From Atriophallophorus winterbourni (lineage: Eukaryota > Platyhelminthes > Trematoda > Plagiorchiida > Microphallidae), in the NCBI GenBank assembly GCA_013407085.1, contig JACCGJ010001316.1, forward strand, positions 62,001 through 126,000: a stretch of 64,000 nucleotides of DNA, read 5' to 3'. The notes below the pieces were generated by a model, which was given only the letters and a program-made list of their open reading frames with translations, ran no database searches and was not told where the DNA came from. Below are positions 13,866 to 24,022 of this stretch, piece by piece (the first letter of the stretch is position 1; each line of letters begins with the position of its first letter). Position numbers and translations under genes: made by a program.

Positions 13866-16800
13866 TATTACTATTAAGGTTTAAGTTAAATCCTACCATA
13901 GGACACATTTTTAACTAAAACCGTTTGCATAATATGATTGGAATTGAATGAAGATACACCGGTATTTTTCTGGAAATGGTTGACTACATAATAAATTTAC
14001 CCCCAAAACTTCTATGACAGAATCCAAGATTGTTGAAAATAAGATAATGAATAACATATTCATTAGATCCTGCCTGCGGTTAGGCATAATAGATATATCT
14101 GATAAAAAACCATTTAAGGTAAATAATTCATACTCTACCATCAGGTAATTACTTCCTGTTTCACTCAGTCCAAGATTTTGACCAGGAGGTAGAGACATTC
14201 AACTCTGGAATTCCTTAAATGCTCTTCTATTTGGGGTGTAATGAAGCATCAAAATTCACAGTAGAACGATGAAGTTTCGGAGACAATCTTACTGATAAAA
14301 ATTAATTTTGTCTTTAATTTAGTATTTTAAAACACTGTAAAGTGTTCAAACAACAAATAACACTCGGTGATGCAGATAGTGTCGTGAAATTTTGTCTCCT
14401 TATTTTTTACAGCGACATTTCCAGAAATTAAATTCTACTACCGGTTTTAAGGCTTTTTGCCCTATTATGTTAAAGCGTCGAGATTATTTTATTGAAAATT
14501 GAAAGAGTGGGAATTTCGGGGATATTTGACATTGGAACCGCGACTAAATGAACTTTTTTCAACGGGCTCCTTCAGTCGATGTTGACTCTAGATGTACACC
14601 GCAAACGTATGGCGATGTTTCGTTCCAAAACGTTTCAAATGACTGAACAGTCAGATTCGGGGAACAATCTCTACTGCAGCGCCTACGGCGACAGACAGTA
14701 GACAATAGATCAACGGCATTGAAACATGGTCAATGTGCTCATCAGCCGAGATCAGTCTCCATTTTATCTAATTTTAAAGATGACGTTTCACACAGTGTCA
14801 TGTACACATGACCTATCTAGTCCAGACCTTGTTATTGTAGTAGGGTAAACATGCAATGAAAATAGCCTCTTTAAAGCACTTGTAAAAATTTCACTCGGTT
14901 TAATTCCTGTATGTTAAAGATGCAAATAAAGAGCATTCATTTTTCATTCGCATCTTTGGTCGAGCAAAACTAAGACATTCTATATTAATAGAAATGCTTG
15001 GCGTAGAGTGCTGTAAGCCTCCTTATAAGATGCTGTAAAAATCGAACAAGTAGACTCTCGCGTTCTCTCTAAGATATGATCACACACAAATATTTTATTC
15101 ATCACTGTCCATCTACGTTGAAAAAATTATGTTCCGTTGGTGCATCTTAAGTGATGCAGTGAGTCAATTTTGTGAAAACCTGCAGTTTATTGAGTAATTA
15201 GAAACAGAAACCGCGCCACAAAAAGATACAGATCCTTCTAGATATAATGGCCTGGCTGAGTTATAAAGTGGTCAAGAAATGGCTTTAAAAATGCTTAAAG
15301 TGTTTAGGCACCTGATCGTTAAGTAGATCATGTGGATTTGCAAATTATGTGAGAGTTAAATAGCGTCGTTCTTCTCATGGAGATAAGCTCAAAAAAGAAA
15401 AAAATTAAACATTTCATTTTGGCAAGACCAGACGGCATTCTTTCTTAGGTGCAAAATCATTTGGCGCCGATAACTGCAAATCCGCACGTAGTCATTTACA
15501 CGCTTCCACACAGTAAGAATATATTTTAAGATTGAAAGTTTTCTGATGACCTTGAATAAATGATTATGGTAGTTGATTCTGAGTGTAAAACTTAACACCA
15601 TTCAGATTTATAAGTATCACTAGCTAAATATTATTGAGGCATGCTTGAGGAAATATCTGTCAGCATCTCGTCGAACGTTTTTGATAAAATGTGCTCAGCA
15701 CGGATTCCTGAAAGAAAAGTCATGACTAACAAACCTCTCATGTTTTTAACTAAGATTATCAAGATAGTGAATGATAAACATCAGATTCGATTTAGTCCTT
15801 AGGATTTTTAGGGATTAGACTTGGCAAATCGCAGATTGCATTCGAACAAAATTTTCTATGGGTATCAGTAGAGTGATACACATTTAGATAATAGACTTTC
15901 TGCACAAAAGATACTATGTATTCTGGATAGACACCATATGTTCTTTAAAAACTGATTTTGAATTGTCTTCTCTCCAAGATCGGACTAAGACTACTACTTC
16001 CCTCTATCAATTATGGTGATTTATCATAGTCATGTGAGTATCTTGCCAACATTTCTGTGGATTATATCACGTTTAAGGGACCAATGAATGAAAAGTAACT
16101 GTTTGAGGCATTTTAAGTGTCAATAAACGTTCTGCTAATTAAGATCTACCACTCAACTTTATAAAGATCTATCTTTTATCCAAATTTGTGAGGAATTCTT
16201 TTTTGAGATAAAGGTATGCAGAGATTGATGAGCCATAAATGAGTAATTTTTATATATAGTGTTTTGCGCAGAATATAAATGAGCTTATAAATGTACAACA
16301 GCTGCACAGTGCGCAAGGAAAATTTGTCCCACACTCAAGCAGTTTTAGCCTGCAGTTATCGGAGTTTTAATGCTGTGAGACGGCTTCTCAAAAATTTTTC
16401 TGAAGCCTGATCATGACAGACAATAACGAATGTCACTTTTTTGGAGCGAAGGGAATTTTCGAATTGCCCTAACTGCCCTTCGCAATGGCGAAGCGAATAT
16501 TCGCTTCGCAACTTCGCTTCGCCTTAAATCCGAAAGCGAAGTATTCGTTATTGTCTGGATCATGATATCTCAAAAACATTATTGAGCTGGAATTGCTCTG
16601 GCGTTTAGCTACACGTATGACTGAGGTAAAATTGACTAGGTTCCATTAGAAACATTTGCTAATTTTCAATGTTTATTCGCACTAAAACAAAGGTGAATAG
16701 AAGGGGATCTAATTTAAATTTTCAGAATTATGAGCGTTTTAAATCATCATCATAATAGACAACATTTAACTGGTAGCGAATACCTAGAATATACTGAACC

Positions 16801-18228
16801 AGTAAAAAAGTAAACACAAATACTTTGAGATAAAATAATAAATTTTACTATCAAACACTCATTAAATCAAGTTATGTGGACAAGTAGAGCGATATAAGCA
16901 TTATTCTTCATCATAAAATGCTTTTGTTGCAAGGTAAAAAACACATCACGCAACAATTTCGTAAGTAGTTCTTAAATAAAAGGGTTGTAAACACTGAAAT
17001 GTACTGAATGGAGTTGTAGGCTGCAAAATAATTTGAGTTTCCGAGAGTGGCCCAAATGCTACGAGGACTGTTTTTTAATTTTTTATAAATGGTTTGAAAG
17101 TGAAATTGATTTTGTTATTTGTGGAACACATCGATGCATCTCATCATCAATTGGCGAAGGGAATTTTTCTTTATTGTAAAAACAAATAAAATATCTGGAA
17201 AATATTTTTGAAACAATAAAGCGTTTCTTTTTCATTTTTTCGTTTTTGTCAAAATTAACTGCTGTCCATCGACTTTTTATTCGATTGGACATGCATCAAC
17301 TCTCACACATTTCAGTATTGAGACTTCTCTCATTTTCCATTCACATGCACATACGTCTGTGCTCCCTACGAATCAATCCTGGTAGTGGCGGGTGTTTTCA
17401 AGCACACCTACGAAAGAATCTGGTCACTCGTTTTGACTTGGTCAACTATCGCTCTATGCTACTGATACTGAGTACTCACACACCAGATGACAATTTAGAA
17501 TGTATTGAGAGCCCATTTGTGGGAAACTAACATAAGAACTCTGGATACACACTTTGCAATTCAGACAAGACAGCCACGTTCGAAATAAACCGAACAAAGT
17601 AAATGATCAAAGGAGCCTCAGATAAGTGTGAAAACGAAGCTATAAACTACGTTAACATTTATTAATTGCCTTTTTTCAATTACATTCGAAAAATATGGTA
17701 AAAGCTTGAAATCAGATTAAAACATAATTAAAAGGAAAATGAATAATGATAATTTATAGTAATGGTAATCATGGTAATCATATGAGTATAATTTCAAAAT
17801 TGTGAGAATATTTATGTTGTGTAATCATAGTCTAATCAGATGGTAAAATCGAAAATTCATATTTTTATGGTGTCCCCTTTGATAAATGAATGGAGTAAAA
17901 TTAAAAAAATAAAAATGTTTAAACATGCAAAAATTGTAAACAACTCACGGATAGACCACCACAAGACTTTCTACCAAATGAGTATTCGAGGGCCAATGTT
18001 GGTCTTGGTTTGTCATCTCGATCTAGAAAATTATAGATGATGGTGCTTTTGCCCTGAACGAAATATAGTTAAAAGAAACACAGATGATTACGGAAGCCTT
18101 GTTTCCAACAAAAAGTAAGGTCGGTTCACAATTTATTAATTCAGTACCTTTGAATGATTGATGGTGTTTTAATTACTTCGCTTTTGTTCCCATTGTTGAA
18201 CAGCAATATCCCATACTGATTGCGTCAT
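4483..18228 (-). CDS. DYNC2LI1: Cytoplasmic dynein-2 light intermediate chain 1 (nine exons)
   Basis: Subunit of the cytoplasmic dynein-2 motor, which drives retrograde intraflagellar transport in cilia. Nine exons join in frame: 18177-18228, 18092-18147, 17949-18053, 13647-13735, 13360-13618, 13248-13325, 13058-13208, 8652-8746 and 4483-4677. They total 1,080 nt (359 codons plus stop), against about 351 aa in human. All junctions are GT-AG with matching phases. Family landmarks seen: VWDIA at the N-terminus, a Walker A motif GNKASGKS (residues 32-39) split between exons 2 and 3, [68 protein letters not shown], and the C-terminal SAQYAEP region. The start is the ATG at 18228; the only ATG close upstream is followed at once by a stop. 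Introns are either tiny (29, 38, 28, 34, 39 nt) or large (4,213, 4,311, 3,974 nt). Regulation is not evident from sequence. Confidence 0.95.
7396..7440 (+). ncRNA. Hammerhead ribozyme motif, decayed stems
   Basis: The core CUGAUGA is at 7405-7411, followed by GUG/CAC as stem II (7412-7424), GAAA at 7425-7428, then CCAG-U-C. Stem I flanks (CCUAC and UUUGGG) pair poorly. The motif matches the family A hammerhead seen at 36744-36785. A GU run follows at 7440. It is probably a fossil of the same repeat family. Confidence 0.6.
7440..7453 (+). repeat. Short (GT)n run
   Basis: A GTGTGTGTGTGTG run lies directly downstream of the hammerhead fossil. Confidence 0.8.
8652..8746 (-). CDS. DYNC2LI1: DYNC2LI1 exon 8
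   Basis: This 95-nt exon is flanked by a pyrimidine-rich acceptor (ttatttcag) and a gtatta donor. It encodes [20 protein letters not shown] and [11 protein letters not shown], matching the vertebrate SPPVPE...SPMELWKKVYEKLFP block. Confidence 0.92.
10341..11782 (+). pseudogene. Reverse transcriptase domain of the zinc-finger LINE (broken)
   Basis: Pieces at 10341-10598, 10619-10846, 11180-11506 and 11519-11782 give consecutive parts of one RT and thumb region in different frames, with stops between. FADD is intact at the third piece. The last piece holds [15 protein letters not shown] and [12 protein letters not shown], the conserved region after the RT core. It cannot make a full protein as read. 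Confidence 0.85.
11783..12196 (+). pseudogene. C-terminal zinc-finger segment of the LINE
   Basis: 11855-12139 encodes the tail with [30 protein letters not shown] and a C-x2-C...H finger ([21 protein letters not shown], minus its last residues). The same module recurs at 43998-44370, 29980-30095, 38490-39000 and, on the minus strand, at 14562-14700 and 50560-50690. Confidence 0.8.
13058..13208 (-). CDS. DYNC2LI1: DYNC2LI1 exon 7
   Basis: This 151-nt exon encodes residues 214-263 plus one base. It contains VLSNLAFG and [17 protein letters not shown], which align with the LAFG and KPLFI blocks of vertebrate D2LIC. A GT at 13104-13105 was considered as a donor, but reading through it retains the conserved block. 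The donor used is gtaggt. Confidence 0.92.
13248..13325 (-). CDS. DYNC2LI1: DYNC2LI1 exon 6
   Basis: This 78-nt exon encodes 26 residues including [19 protein letters not shown], matching the vertebrate KVICKTLRFVAHYYG block residue for residue in spacing. It is followed by a 39-nt intron (13209-13247). Confidence 0.95.
13360..13618 (-). CDS. DYNC2LI1: DYNC2LI1 exon 5
   Basis: This 259-nt exon completes residue 101 and covers 102-187. It holds [14 protein letters not shown], then a charged helical stretch and [17 protein letters not shown]. It is followed by a 34-nt intron (13326-13359). Confidence 0.95.
13647..13735 (-). CDS. DYNC2LI1: DYNC2LI1 exon 4 (WELGGGT)
   Basis: This 89-nt exon encodes [20 protein letters not shown] and onward, residues 72-101. 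WELGGGT is a D2LIC signature. It ends before gtaagt, the donor of a 28-nt intron (13619-13646). Confidence 0.95.
13764..13876. repeat. (ATT)n microsatellite interrupted by an assembly gap
   Basis: A TTA/ATT trinucleotide array with ATAATTATTATAATT variants and ACTATT at its right end. A run of 20 Ns (13778-13797) sits in the array, so its true length is unknown. Confidence 0.95.
13778..13797. other. Assembly gap, 20 Ns
   Basis: Undetermined bases inside the ATT array in DYNC2LI1 intron 3. Confidence 0.99.
14562..14700 (-). mobile_element. Zinc-finger LINE, 3' end fragment
   Basis: The reverse strand reads a decayed version of the LINE tail: the GCGCTGCAGTAGAGATTG finger region, a decayed GTACATC, and TCAACATCGACTGAAGGAG at the 3' end. 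It is a short 5'-truncated copy in DYNC2LI1 intron 3. Confidence 0.7.
16417..16557. mobile_element. hAT-type MITE, 141 bp, with 8-bp TSD
   Basis: The terminal inverted repeat CAGACAATAACGAAT is perfect over 15 bases at both ends. The element is flanked by the 8-bp direct duplication GATCATGA (16409-16416 and 16558-16565). CAG termini plus an 8-bp duplication are the hallmarks of hAT superfamily non-autonomous elements. The interior holds GCGAAG/CTTCGC palindromic words and no ORF. Confidence 0.88.
17949..18053 (-). CDS. DYNC2LI1: DYNC2LI1 exon 3 (GKS of P-loop)
   Basis: This 105-nt exon opens with GKSTII, completing the nucleotide-binding loop, and contains [19 protein letters not shown], a strongly conserved D2LIC block. 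Donor gtgagt starts a 4,213-nt intron. Confidence 0.93.
18092..18147 (-). CDS. DYNC2LI1: DYNC2LI1 exon 2 (first half of P-loop)
   Basis: This 56-nt exon encodes residues 18-36 and ends in LLFVGNKAS, the first part of the Walker A loop. It is bounded by introns of 29 nt (18148-18176) and 38 nt (18054-18091). Confidence 0.9.
18177..18228 (-). CDS. DYNC2LI1: DYNC2LI1 exon 1 (start codon)
   Basis: It begins with ATG and encodes [17 protein letters not shown] plus one base. The VWDIA motif matches the LWEIA start of vertebrate D2LIC. It ends before gtaatt, the donor of a 29-nt intron. Confidence 0.9.
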
Positions 18229-19137
18229 TTTTAAATGTGAACGCATTCAGTTCAATTCACATGACGCTATTTAAGAATTAAAACAAAATACTATTTTACA
18301 ATCAATACAAAAATTAGATCACTCATGCTGCAAAATTTGTCTTTGAGAGTATTCCATTTATATAATTCTCAATGCATCTATTGTCAAATTATGCATCATG
18401 TTTTCATTGAATAAACTGGTTATAATTCAGAGTTTACGTTCGAAATGAATGATGCTCATCATTATGATGTACAATATTGAATCGCATAGATTGAAGTTTT
18501 TGAGAATGTAGAATGTTGTGTAATATTATGATATGCGGAAGAAAATTAAACAAAATATATACACTTCGTGTAGCAATAGCTTGCAACTTGTCATTGTTAG
18601 AATAATACTTCATTACATGTCACTTTAACTTAATATAGACTGAACGCATATATGCACATTTTTTGCTTTGTAACAATAAATTGCATTTCTAAAACCATTA
18701 ACACTCGAATTTGAATAAGAAACGCTGTGGAATGGAGCTAAAATATTTATATGTTCAAAATGTTTTCATTACAGTGTAAAGCGCGGTCAGATTCATTTGC
18801 AAATTTGCATTTCTACCAGAATATCCAAGATATACTAAGAATTCCCATACGATCACAAGGTGAATTAGAGTTTCAGATTAAACATTTTTATTTAAATAGA
18901 CGAAGAACGGATGAATGATGTCTAATTTTGCGTGTTTTATCAAGCAGCTGATGATTTTCTCCGTTTAATTTATGAAAAATAATCATTATAAAAAAGCACG
19001 CACGGAAATGGGTAGCTGAACTAGGTACTCAATAGTATTAATCTGATCTATACCCATTTACAAATCAGTGATAAGAAAGATATTTGAAGCACAATTTCGG
19101 AAAATATTCAGTCTTCGAACGGCAAACTTTGAATGGT
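18229..19137. promoter_or_regulatory. 5' flank of DYNC2LI1
   Basis: The sequence upstream of the minus-strand start is very AT-rich. No promoter box can be named. A pyrimidine-rich stretch ending in TAG about 50 nt before the ATG could be a spliced-leader acceptor if the organism trans-splices, but this is not shown. Confidence 0.25.
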
Positions 19138-19318
19138 AGTTATGCTGCGGTTGATCGGGTGGAAATTTACCACTAACGGCGTACGCCATGTGATTATTTT
19201 ACCCAATAACCTGGAACTCATAGATACAAAGCAACCACACACGACAGACTTGTTACAAAAGAGAACTCGTTAGCGGCGTGAATAATATTATAATATTGTT
19301 TAAAAATTTACATGCATA
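19138..19318 (+). repeat. Dispersed repeat C, copy 1
   Basis: It matches 23822-24022 in the same orientation: GCGGTTGAT...TTTACCACTAAC near the start, then ACACACGA and AGACTTGTTAC-like blocks, and a GGCGTGAATAATAT end followed by TTACATGCAT. It abuts a hammerhead family A fragment at 19319, so the two may form one element. No coding capacity was seen. Confidence 0.65.
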
Positions 19319-19500
19319 CAAGGAGCGCTTGTATACCACTGTTGGATAAGGCTGGTACGACCAACCTTTTCGAAGCATGTGTACAAACACATGTGTAATG
19401 GGGTTAAACCCATAACCATGAAACAAAATATTCATTTGCATGCTTTTCCGTTACACACACCCCATGACCGGTTTCGTGCTGTTTGCACTCTGAAGGACCA
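19319..19500 (+). repeat. Hammerhead repeat family A fragment
   Basis: AGGAGCGCTTGTATACCACT and GGATAAGGCTGGTACGACCA are shared with 36538 and 43870. The right end carries the reverse complement of GCAC-GAAA-CCGG-UC, the 3' half of the hammerhead, at about 19467-19490. The CUGAUGA half is lost (reads as TTCAGA), so the ribozyme is dead. Confidence 0.7.
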
Positions 19501-19837
19501 TGGGGTAGGGTATGATGTTTAAAGTAATGTTAAACGGTAATAGATTTTGAACACGGTTTTAAAACTTACGAAAACCCTGTCAGTAATTCCTTAAACGGTG
19601 ATGAGATGCCAGGGCTAAATACTCTTATGGTTCGTTTGATGAATCACAGAGTTTACCAAATGAATTAATCTTTGTTAAATAGGCAATGAGCTAACGCACA
19701 GCTATATTGACTAAAATATCAAAATGGGAAAGGAAATTTGCGTTCGGAATTGGTACTTCGACATCGGCGAGGGTGACAATCCATCGAAAGCTACGTCTGA
19801 AACATAATACGAGAAGCAAACGATCGTTTACCGGAAA

Positions 19838-20542
19838 TTGATATTTTCGTGCTGTTGGCCGCCCGTAACGTCATCGACGAGATTGCCCTGCCTAGAGATC
19901 ACTGATGACGATTTACAACTGCAAGACACATTATGGTGTTTGCTGAATGTAACAGCAGGAGAAAAATGTATAGCGGGTGTGATTTACCGTTCGCCCTCAG
20001 CCAACGATGCCTACAATTCAGCATTACATGCAAATATACATTTAGCGTCTACCAGATACCTTGGCAGACTTCTTCTGACCGGAGACTCCAATCTGCCGAA
20101 CATTAAGGGGAATTCAGTACATCCAGAAAACTCCTTAAATGCTTTATACCAACAGTTGCTGAAAGAAATTCCACTCTACGACCATATTTTCAACAATACC
20201 CGATTTCGTGGTACTGATACGCCGTCTATCTTGGAGTTGATACTGACAAATGAAGAGCACGTGATTGAAAGTCTCATGTATGAAGCTCAAATAGGACTCA
20301 GTTACCACTTAGTTATTACGTTTGATTATATTTGCAAGGCAATCAGAACAATTGACATCAAAAAGGTGATTAGAAAAATTGTCTTATCACAACTTAAAAT
20401 TACCCTTAAGAACGCCACAAACCATGGTCTTAAGTCCGAAAACGTGTACCATCAGTGGCAATGGATAATAAACGAACTTAAATTTGCCGTTGAAATGCAC
20501 TCTCATCTTGTTCTAAAGGTGCAAAAATGGATATACGATTAA
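19838..20542 (+). pseudogene. CR1-like endonuclease C-terminal part
   Basis: An open stretch of 234 codons encoding the distal endonuclease domain of the CR1-like element. Recognisable motifs are YRSPS, GDSN and HLVITFD. The catalytic SDH triad position has Y in place of D. The N-terminal endonuclease residues are missing, so the element is 5'-truncated. Confidence 0.8.
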
Positions 20543-20639
20543 GCTGAGAAGCCGAACACGAAAATAACTGACTTTTCGAAATGCTGCATTTCGGGCTCAT
20601 CGACATGATACCAATTTTGAGAGTTGGGAGACATTCCGT

Positions 20640-21600
20640 TTGCTGAGAAATAAGGTAAACAAACTTGTTGTTGATGAAAAATTGAATTATCAAAAACATT
20701 TACTCAAAAAAATGGAATCAACCCCCAAAATTCTCTATCAGATCAAAAATAACCGGTCTATGGTGAAACCAGGTGTTACCGCTCTAAAGACACGTGATGG
20801 AACAACAACAACTGCATCTCAATCTGCCGAAGTTTTATCCCATTTCTTCTCCAATGTCTTCAGCTCACGAAACACCGTTACGTGTCGATAAACTCCCGTA
20901 TTTTCACCCGAAAACGTTTACAAAATCTAACTATTACCTTACCTACCTTACCTAGTTATTACAGTGTCCTCCGTTTATTGCTAAATCTCAGCACAAAAAA
21001 TCTCCTGGAGCGGACGAAATTACCTTGCTTATCCTCAAAAACTGTGCTTATACTTTGTGTACGCACCTCACCTACTTGTTTAACCTCTCTTTAACCCAAA
21101 GTTTCGTTCCATGTGAATGGAAAGATGGCATCATTTCCCTCATCTACAAAGGAGGAAACCGTTCAGAAGTTTTTAAATCTCGACCAGTAACACCACTACC
21201 GGTGATCTCTTAAGTGATGGAACGCCTCTTAGCAAAAATCGTCACAAAACATCTGAAAGACAATTGCTTTCTCGCAGCTGAACAACACGGCTTTAAAAAA
21301 AAACACTTTTGCTTTTCAAACCTTCTGCTCGTCCTCGATAACCGGACACAAGCTGTAGGCAAAGGTCTCACCATACACGCTTGTTATCATGATATGTCAA
21401 AGTATTCGATCGTGTCAACCAAAGTCTGTTACTACAAAAAATGCAGTAATGTCGCATCAAGGATTCATTACTAGCCTGGTTTGAGGATTATCCCCGCGAC
21501 CGTGTCATTCGAGTAAGGGTTGATGGTGCTTTGCCACGACCCATTGAAGTAACGAGTGGGGTGCCTCAAGGATCAATGCTTGGACCAATTCTTTTCTTGA
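20640..21600 (+). pseudogene. CR1-like reverse transcriptase, N-terminal two thirds
   Basis: Frames at 20640-20891, 21025-21213 and 21214-21474 and the open tail to 21610 give successive RT blocks. They include the fingers SPGADEI, PVTPLPVIS, QHGFKKKH, a decayed S-K-x-F-D-R-V-N, and GVPQGSMLGPILF. It stops where the Gypsy LTR begins. Confidence 0.8.
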
Positions 21601-21618
21601 TATATGTAAACGACTTAC

Positions 21619-21785
21619 TGTAATGAATTGAATTGAATTGAAATAACCAACCCAAGAATAGCAGTGAGAATTAACCACGCCCACTCAAATCACACAGTGT
21701 GTATTAATTAATGTTACTTTAACAAAAAGAATTTGAATTACAGAATTATTTATTATTATTGATTGTTATTCAAACAATCATCACA
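21619..21785 (-). repeat. Putative Gypsy LTR (TGT...ACA)
   Basis: 167 bp bounded by TGT and ACA on the minus strand, directly following the polypurine-like tract downstream of the integrase reading frame. A second LTR is not present in the window, so the boundaries are inferred. Confidence 0.55.
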
Positions 21786-22158
21786 TCCACCGCAGCTCCT
21801 AATCGTCCTCCGATTTTCGTAATCTTGAATAGGTTTGTTCATCAGTCTTTCCGATTGTCCGACAGGTTCACTTGATTCAGTATTCTCGGAAGAATCTGGA
21901 GGTGTTCAGAACGCAACTGACCTGAATCTTGGTAGATGATTTGATCTGCATGACGCTTGTGCACAGTTCCGTCTTTCAGATCAAGTATTTTTACCATGGT
22001 TCTCCCGATCTTGTTTAATACTATACCAGTACTTGAACGTTAATCATTTCCACGATAGTATGATACTTCGGCCGATCCAAGTTCCAGCAGATTCGATCTC
22101 AAGGATCGAGATTTCGATAACATGGATGGTGTATTTCCAGTAGTTGAATGTTTACTAT
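21619..22158 (-). mobile_element. Ty3/Gypsy fragment: integrase end plus 3' LTR
   Basis: On the minus strand, 22158 to about 21830 encodes the C-terminal part of a Gypsy-type integrase: a TPSML/SLRS block, then VKILDLKDGTVHKRHADQII, typical of the integrase tail. A purine-rich tract (GCGGTGGA) leads to a putative LTR at 21619-21785, which starts TGTGATGATTG and ends TTACA. It lies within the CR1-like element, which continues on both sides. The 5' part of the LTR element is missing. Confidence 0.75.
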
Positions 22159-22998
22159 CGCTTCAAAATTTTGTTATTTGCAGATGACATCAAGCTGTGG
22201 ACACAGGTACGCACAACTGAGGATTGCAGACAGCTTTAGCTGGAACTCGATGACTTATAAGACCGGTCAGTTAGAAATGAACTCCCTGTAATTAAATTAA
22301 ATTAAATTAATACGTAATTGAAACCAACCATGGGGTGTGCGGTTCAGGCTTTGGCCACCCTGGCTGCAGAACGACATCAGTCTCTTGCAGAGAATATATC
22401 GTCGTACCACCAAGCTCGTATGTGGTTTAAAGCACAAACAATACGAAGATCTTATTACAAGTCTCAATTCTATTCGACTCTCGCTACCGCTGTCTTAGAG
22501 GTGATTTGATTCTTATGTTTAATATATTGCGTACCAACAACCATCCCCTGAATAAACTATTCACATGACTACTACCCCGAACCAGCCGGAGTCATGAACA
22601 CACAGTACTTATTCCCGACTCGAGACTAAACTGTCCAGGGTATTTGTATTCTGATAGTGCATGTTTTACCTGGAACTCCCTAACCTCTAATGTTTAACAT
22701 TCACCCAACTGGGATATATTCAATTCGAACTTCATGTCAACCAATCCGAACATTAAACCTTTATATTCTACACCATAAAAGCTTTTAACTTTAGACATAC
22801 ATCTTTACCCCATGGATTCAGATGTGCCATCCAACCAATTGAAAACAATTTCTGACCCACCGATTTTTACCTGATTCCTGAAATGCTCAGATAGCAAACA
22901 AATCCTGGTTTTACTACCCACGTTATTCGTAATTACCACATTTTTCTGTGGTTTTGTAAAGCTGTATGCTTTTTAGACCATTAAATGGAATTGAATTC

Positions 22999-23821
22999 CT
23001 GCGTTTTATATTGGATGGCGGTAATTTCTACACCAATGTCGATCAAGGAATCACTTTTTCTCGGCCATGTCGGTAACGTAGAAAAAGCTACTCTGAGTGC
23101 TACCTGACAGAACTGTCGCGTCTACTGCCTGGTCTCGTAGTTTTCATAGCCTGTTTGCATGAAATGTAGATCATGTGTGTGGTTTATGTTATCTTGAATT
23201 TATACGAGATTGTGCGACGTTTTGAACTTGCAAGGATAATTTATGGAACATCGATATCAACTATTCTAAAACTTGTTGCATAATTGTGCTAGTATCATCG
23301 ACAGTAGTGCGATTTATGTGAGATGGTATAATTTTGTGAGAGATGTCATGCGAGCTACATATTGGAGACAGATGTTCTTGTCCATTTTAGCTAACATATT
23401 GCGGTTTTCTGTAGTCAGACTCTGCTGCCACAATTCACAGATGATTTCGACATACAACAGCTTGTTTCTTTGTAACTAAAGCATGTGCTGTAGGTGCAGC
23501 GATTGTGTATGATGATCCATTTCTACACCTGTAGCAACATACCAACTACACGTTTATATTGAGATCGTTGAGTTTTCAGGAAGTAAGACTCAATCAATGA
23601 TTTAATTTGAGCAAACTAGAGGTGAGTGTCATTTATACCACAAAAGGGAATGCATAAGTGTGCCATAGCGTCTTTAGAAATATTCTTAGATAATGTATCA
23701 GAAAATGCTGACTTAAGATCTATTAATAAATGAAGAATACATATGACACCAAAATCCAAATAATTTGGTGTATATGGTACAAACAAAAATTTCAAAAATA
23801 AAGAAATATATTGCCCTACCA
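22999..23821. other. Intergenic, no gene seen
   Basis: No shared repeat, splice-bounded exon or RNA gene was recognised. Confidence 0.45.
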
Positions 23822-24022
23822 ATTTGTAGCGGTTGATTCAGCGGAGATTTCACCACTAACAGCCTAAGCGTTATGAAAATAGTACACAATAAACTGGAAC
23901 ACTCTTCTATACGTAACACGGCATACAAATCCACAGAAATTACACACGATAGACTTTTCACAAAATAGAACACTTGAGTGGCGTCAATAATATATTCAAA
24001 TTATGTACATAATTACATGTAT
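23822..24022 (+). repeat. Dispersed repeat C, copy 2
   Basis: The second copy of the repeat at 19138-19318. Shared blocks include GCGGTTGATTC...TTTCACCACTAAC, ACACACGATAGACTT, and GTGGCGTCAATAATAT followed by TTACATGTATG. Divergence is substantial. Confidence 0.65.

Larger units (their letters stand above)
13736..17948 (-). other. DYNC2LI1 intron 3 (4.2 kb)
   Basis: A long intron holding a decayed LINE tail (14562-14700), an ATT microsatellite with a sequencing gap, and a hAT-type MITE (16417-16557). The rest is AT-rich with no open frame of note. Confidence 0.85.
19838..22998 (+). mobile_element. CR1-like LINE, interrupted and decayed
   Basis: The 5' part encodes the end of an AP-type endonuclease (LWCLLNV, GVIYRSPS, GDSNLPNI, ILELILTN, then GLSYHLVITFD, in which the expected SDH reads SYH). 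The RT follows: KSPGADEITLLIL, IISLIYKGG, EQHGFKKKH, VTSGVPQGSMLGPILFLIYV (to 21610). A Gypsy fragment (21619-22158) cuts it. It resumes with LLFADDIKLW (about 22180), then a tail with PWLQNDISLLQRIYRRTTKL, and ends with a 3' UTR like that of other CR1 copies. Many frameshifts and stops; non-functional. Confidence 0.88.
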
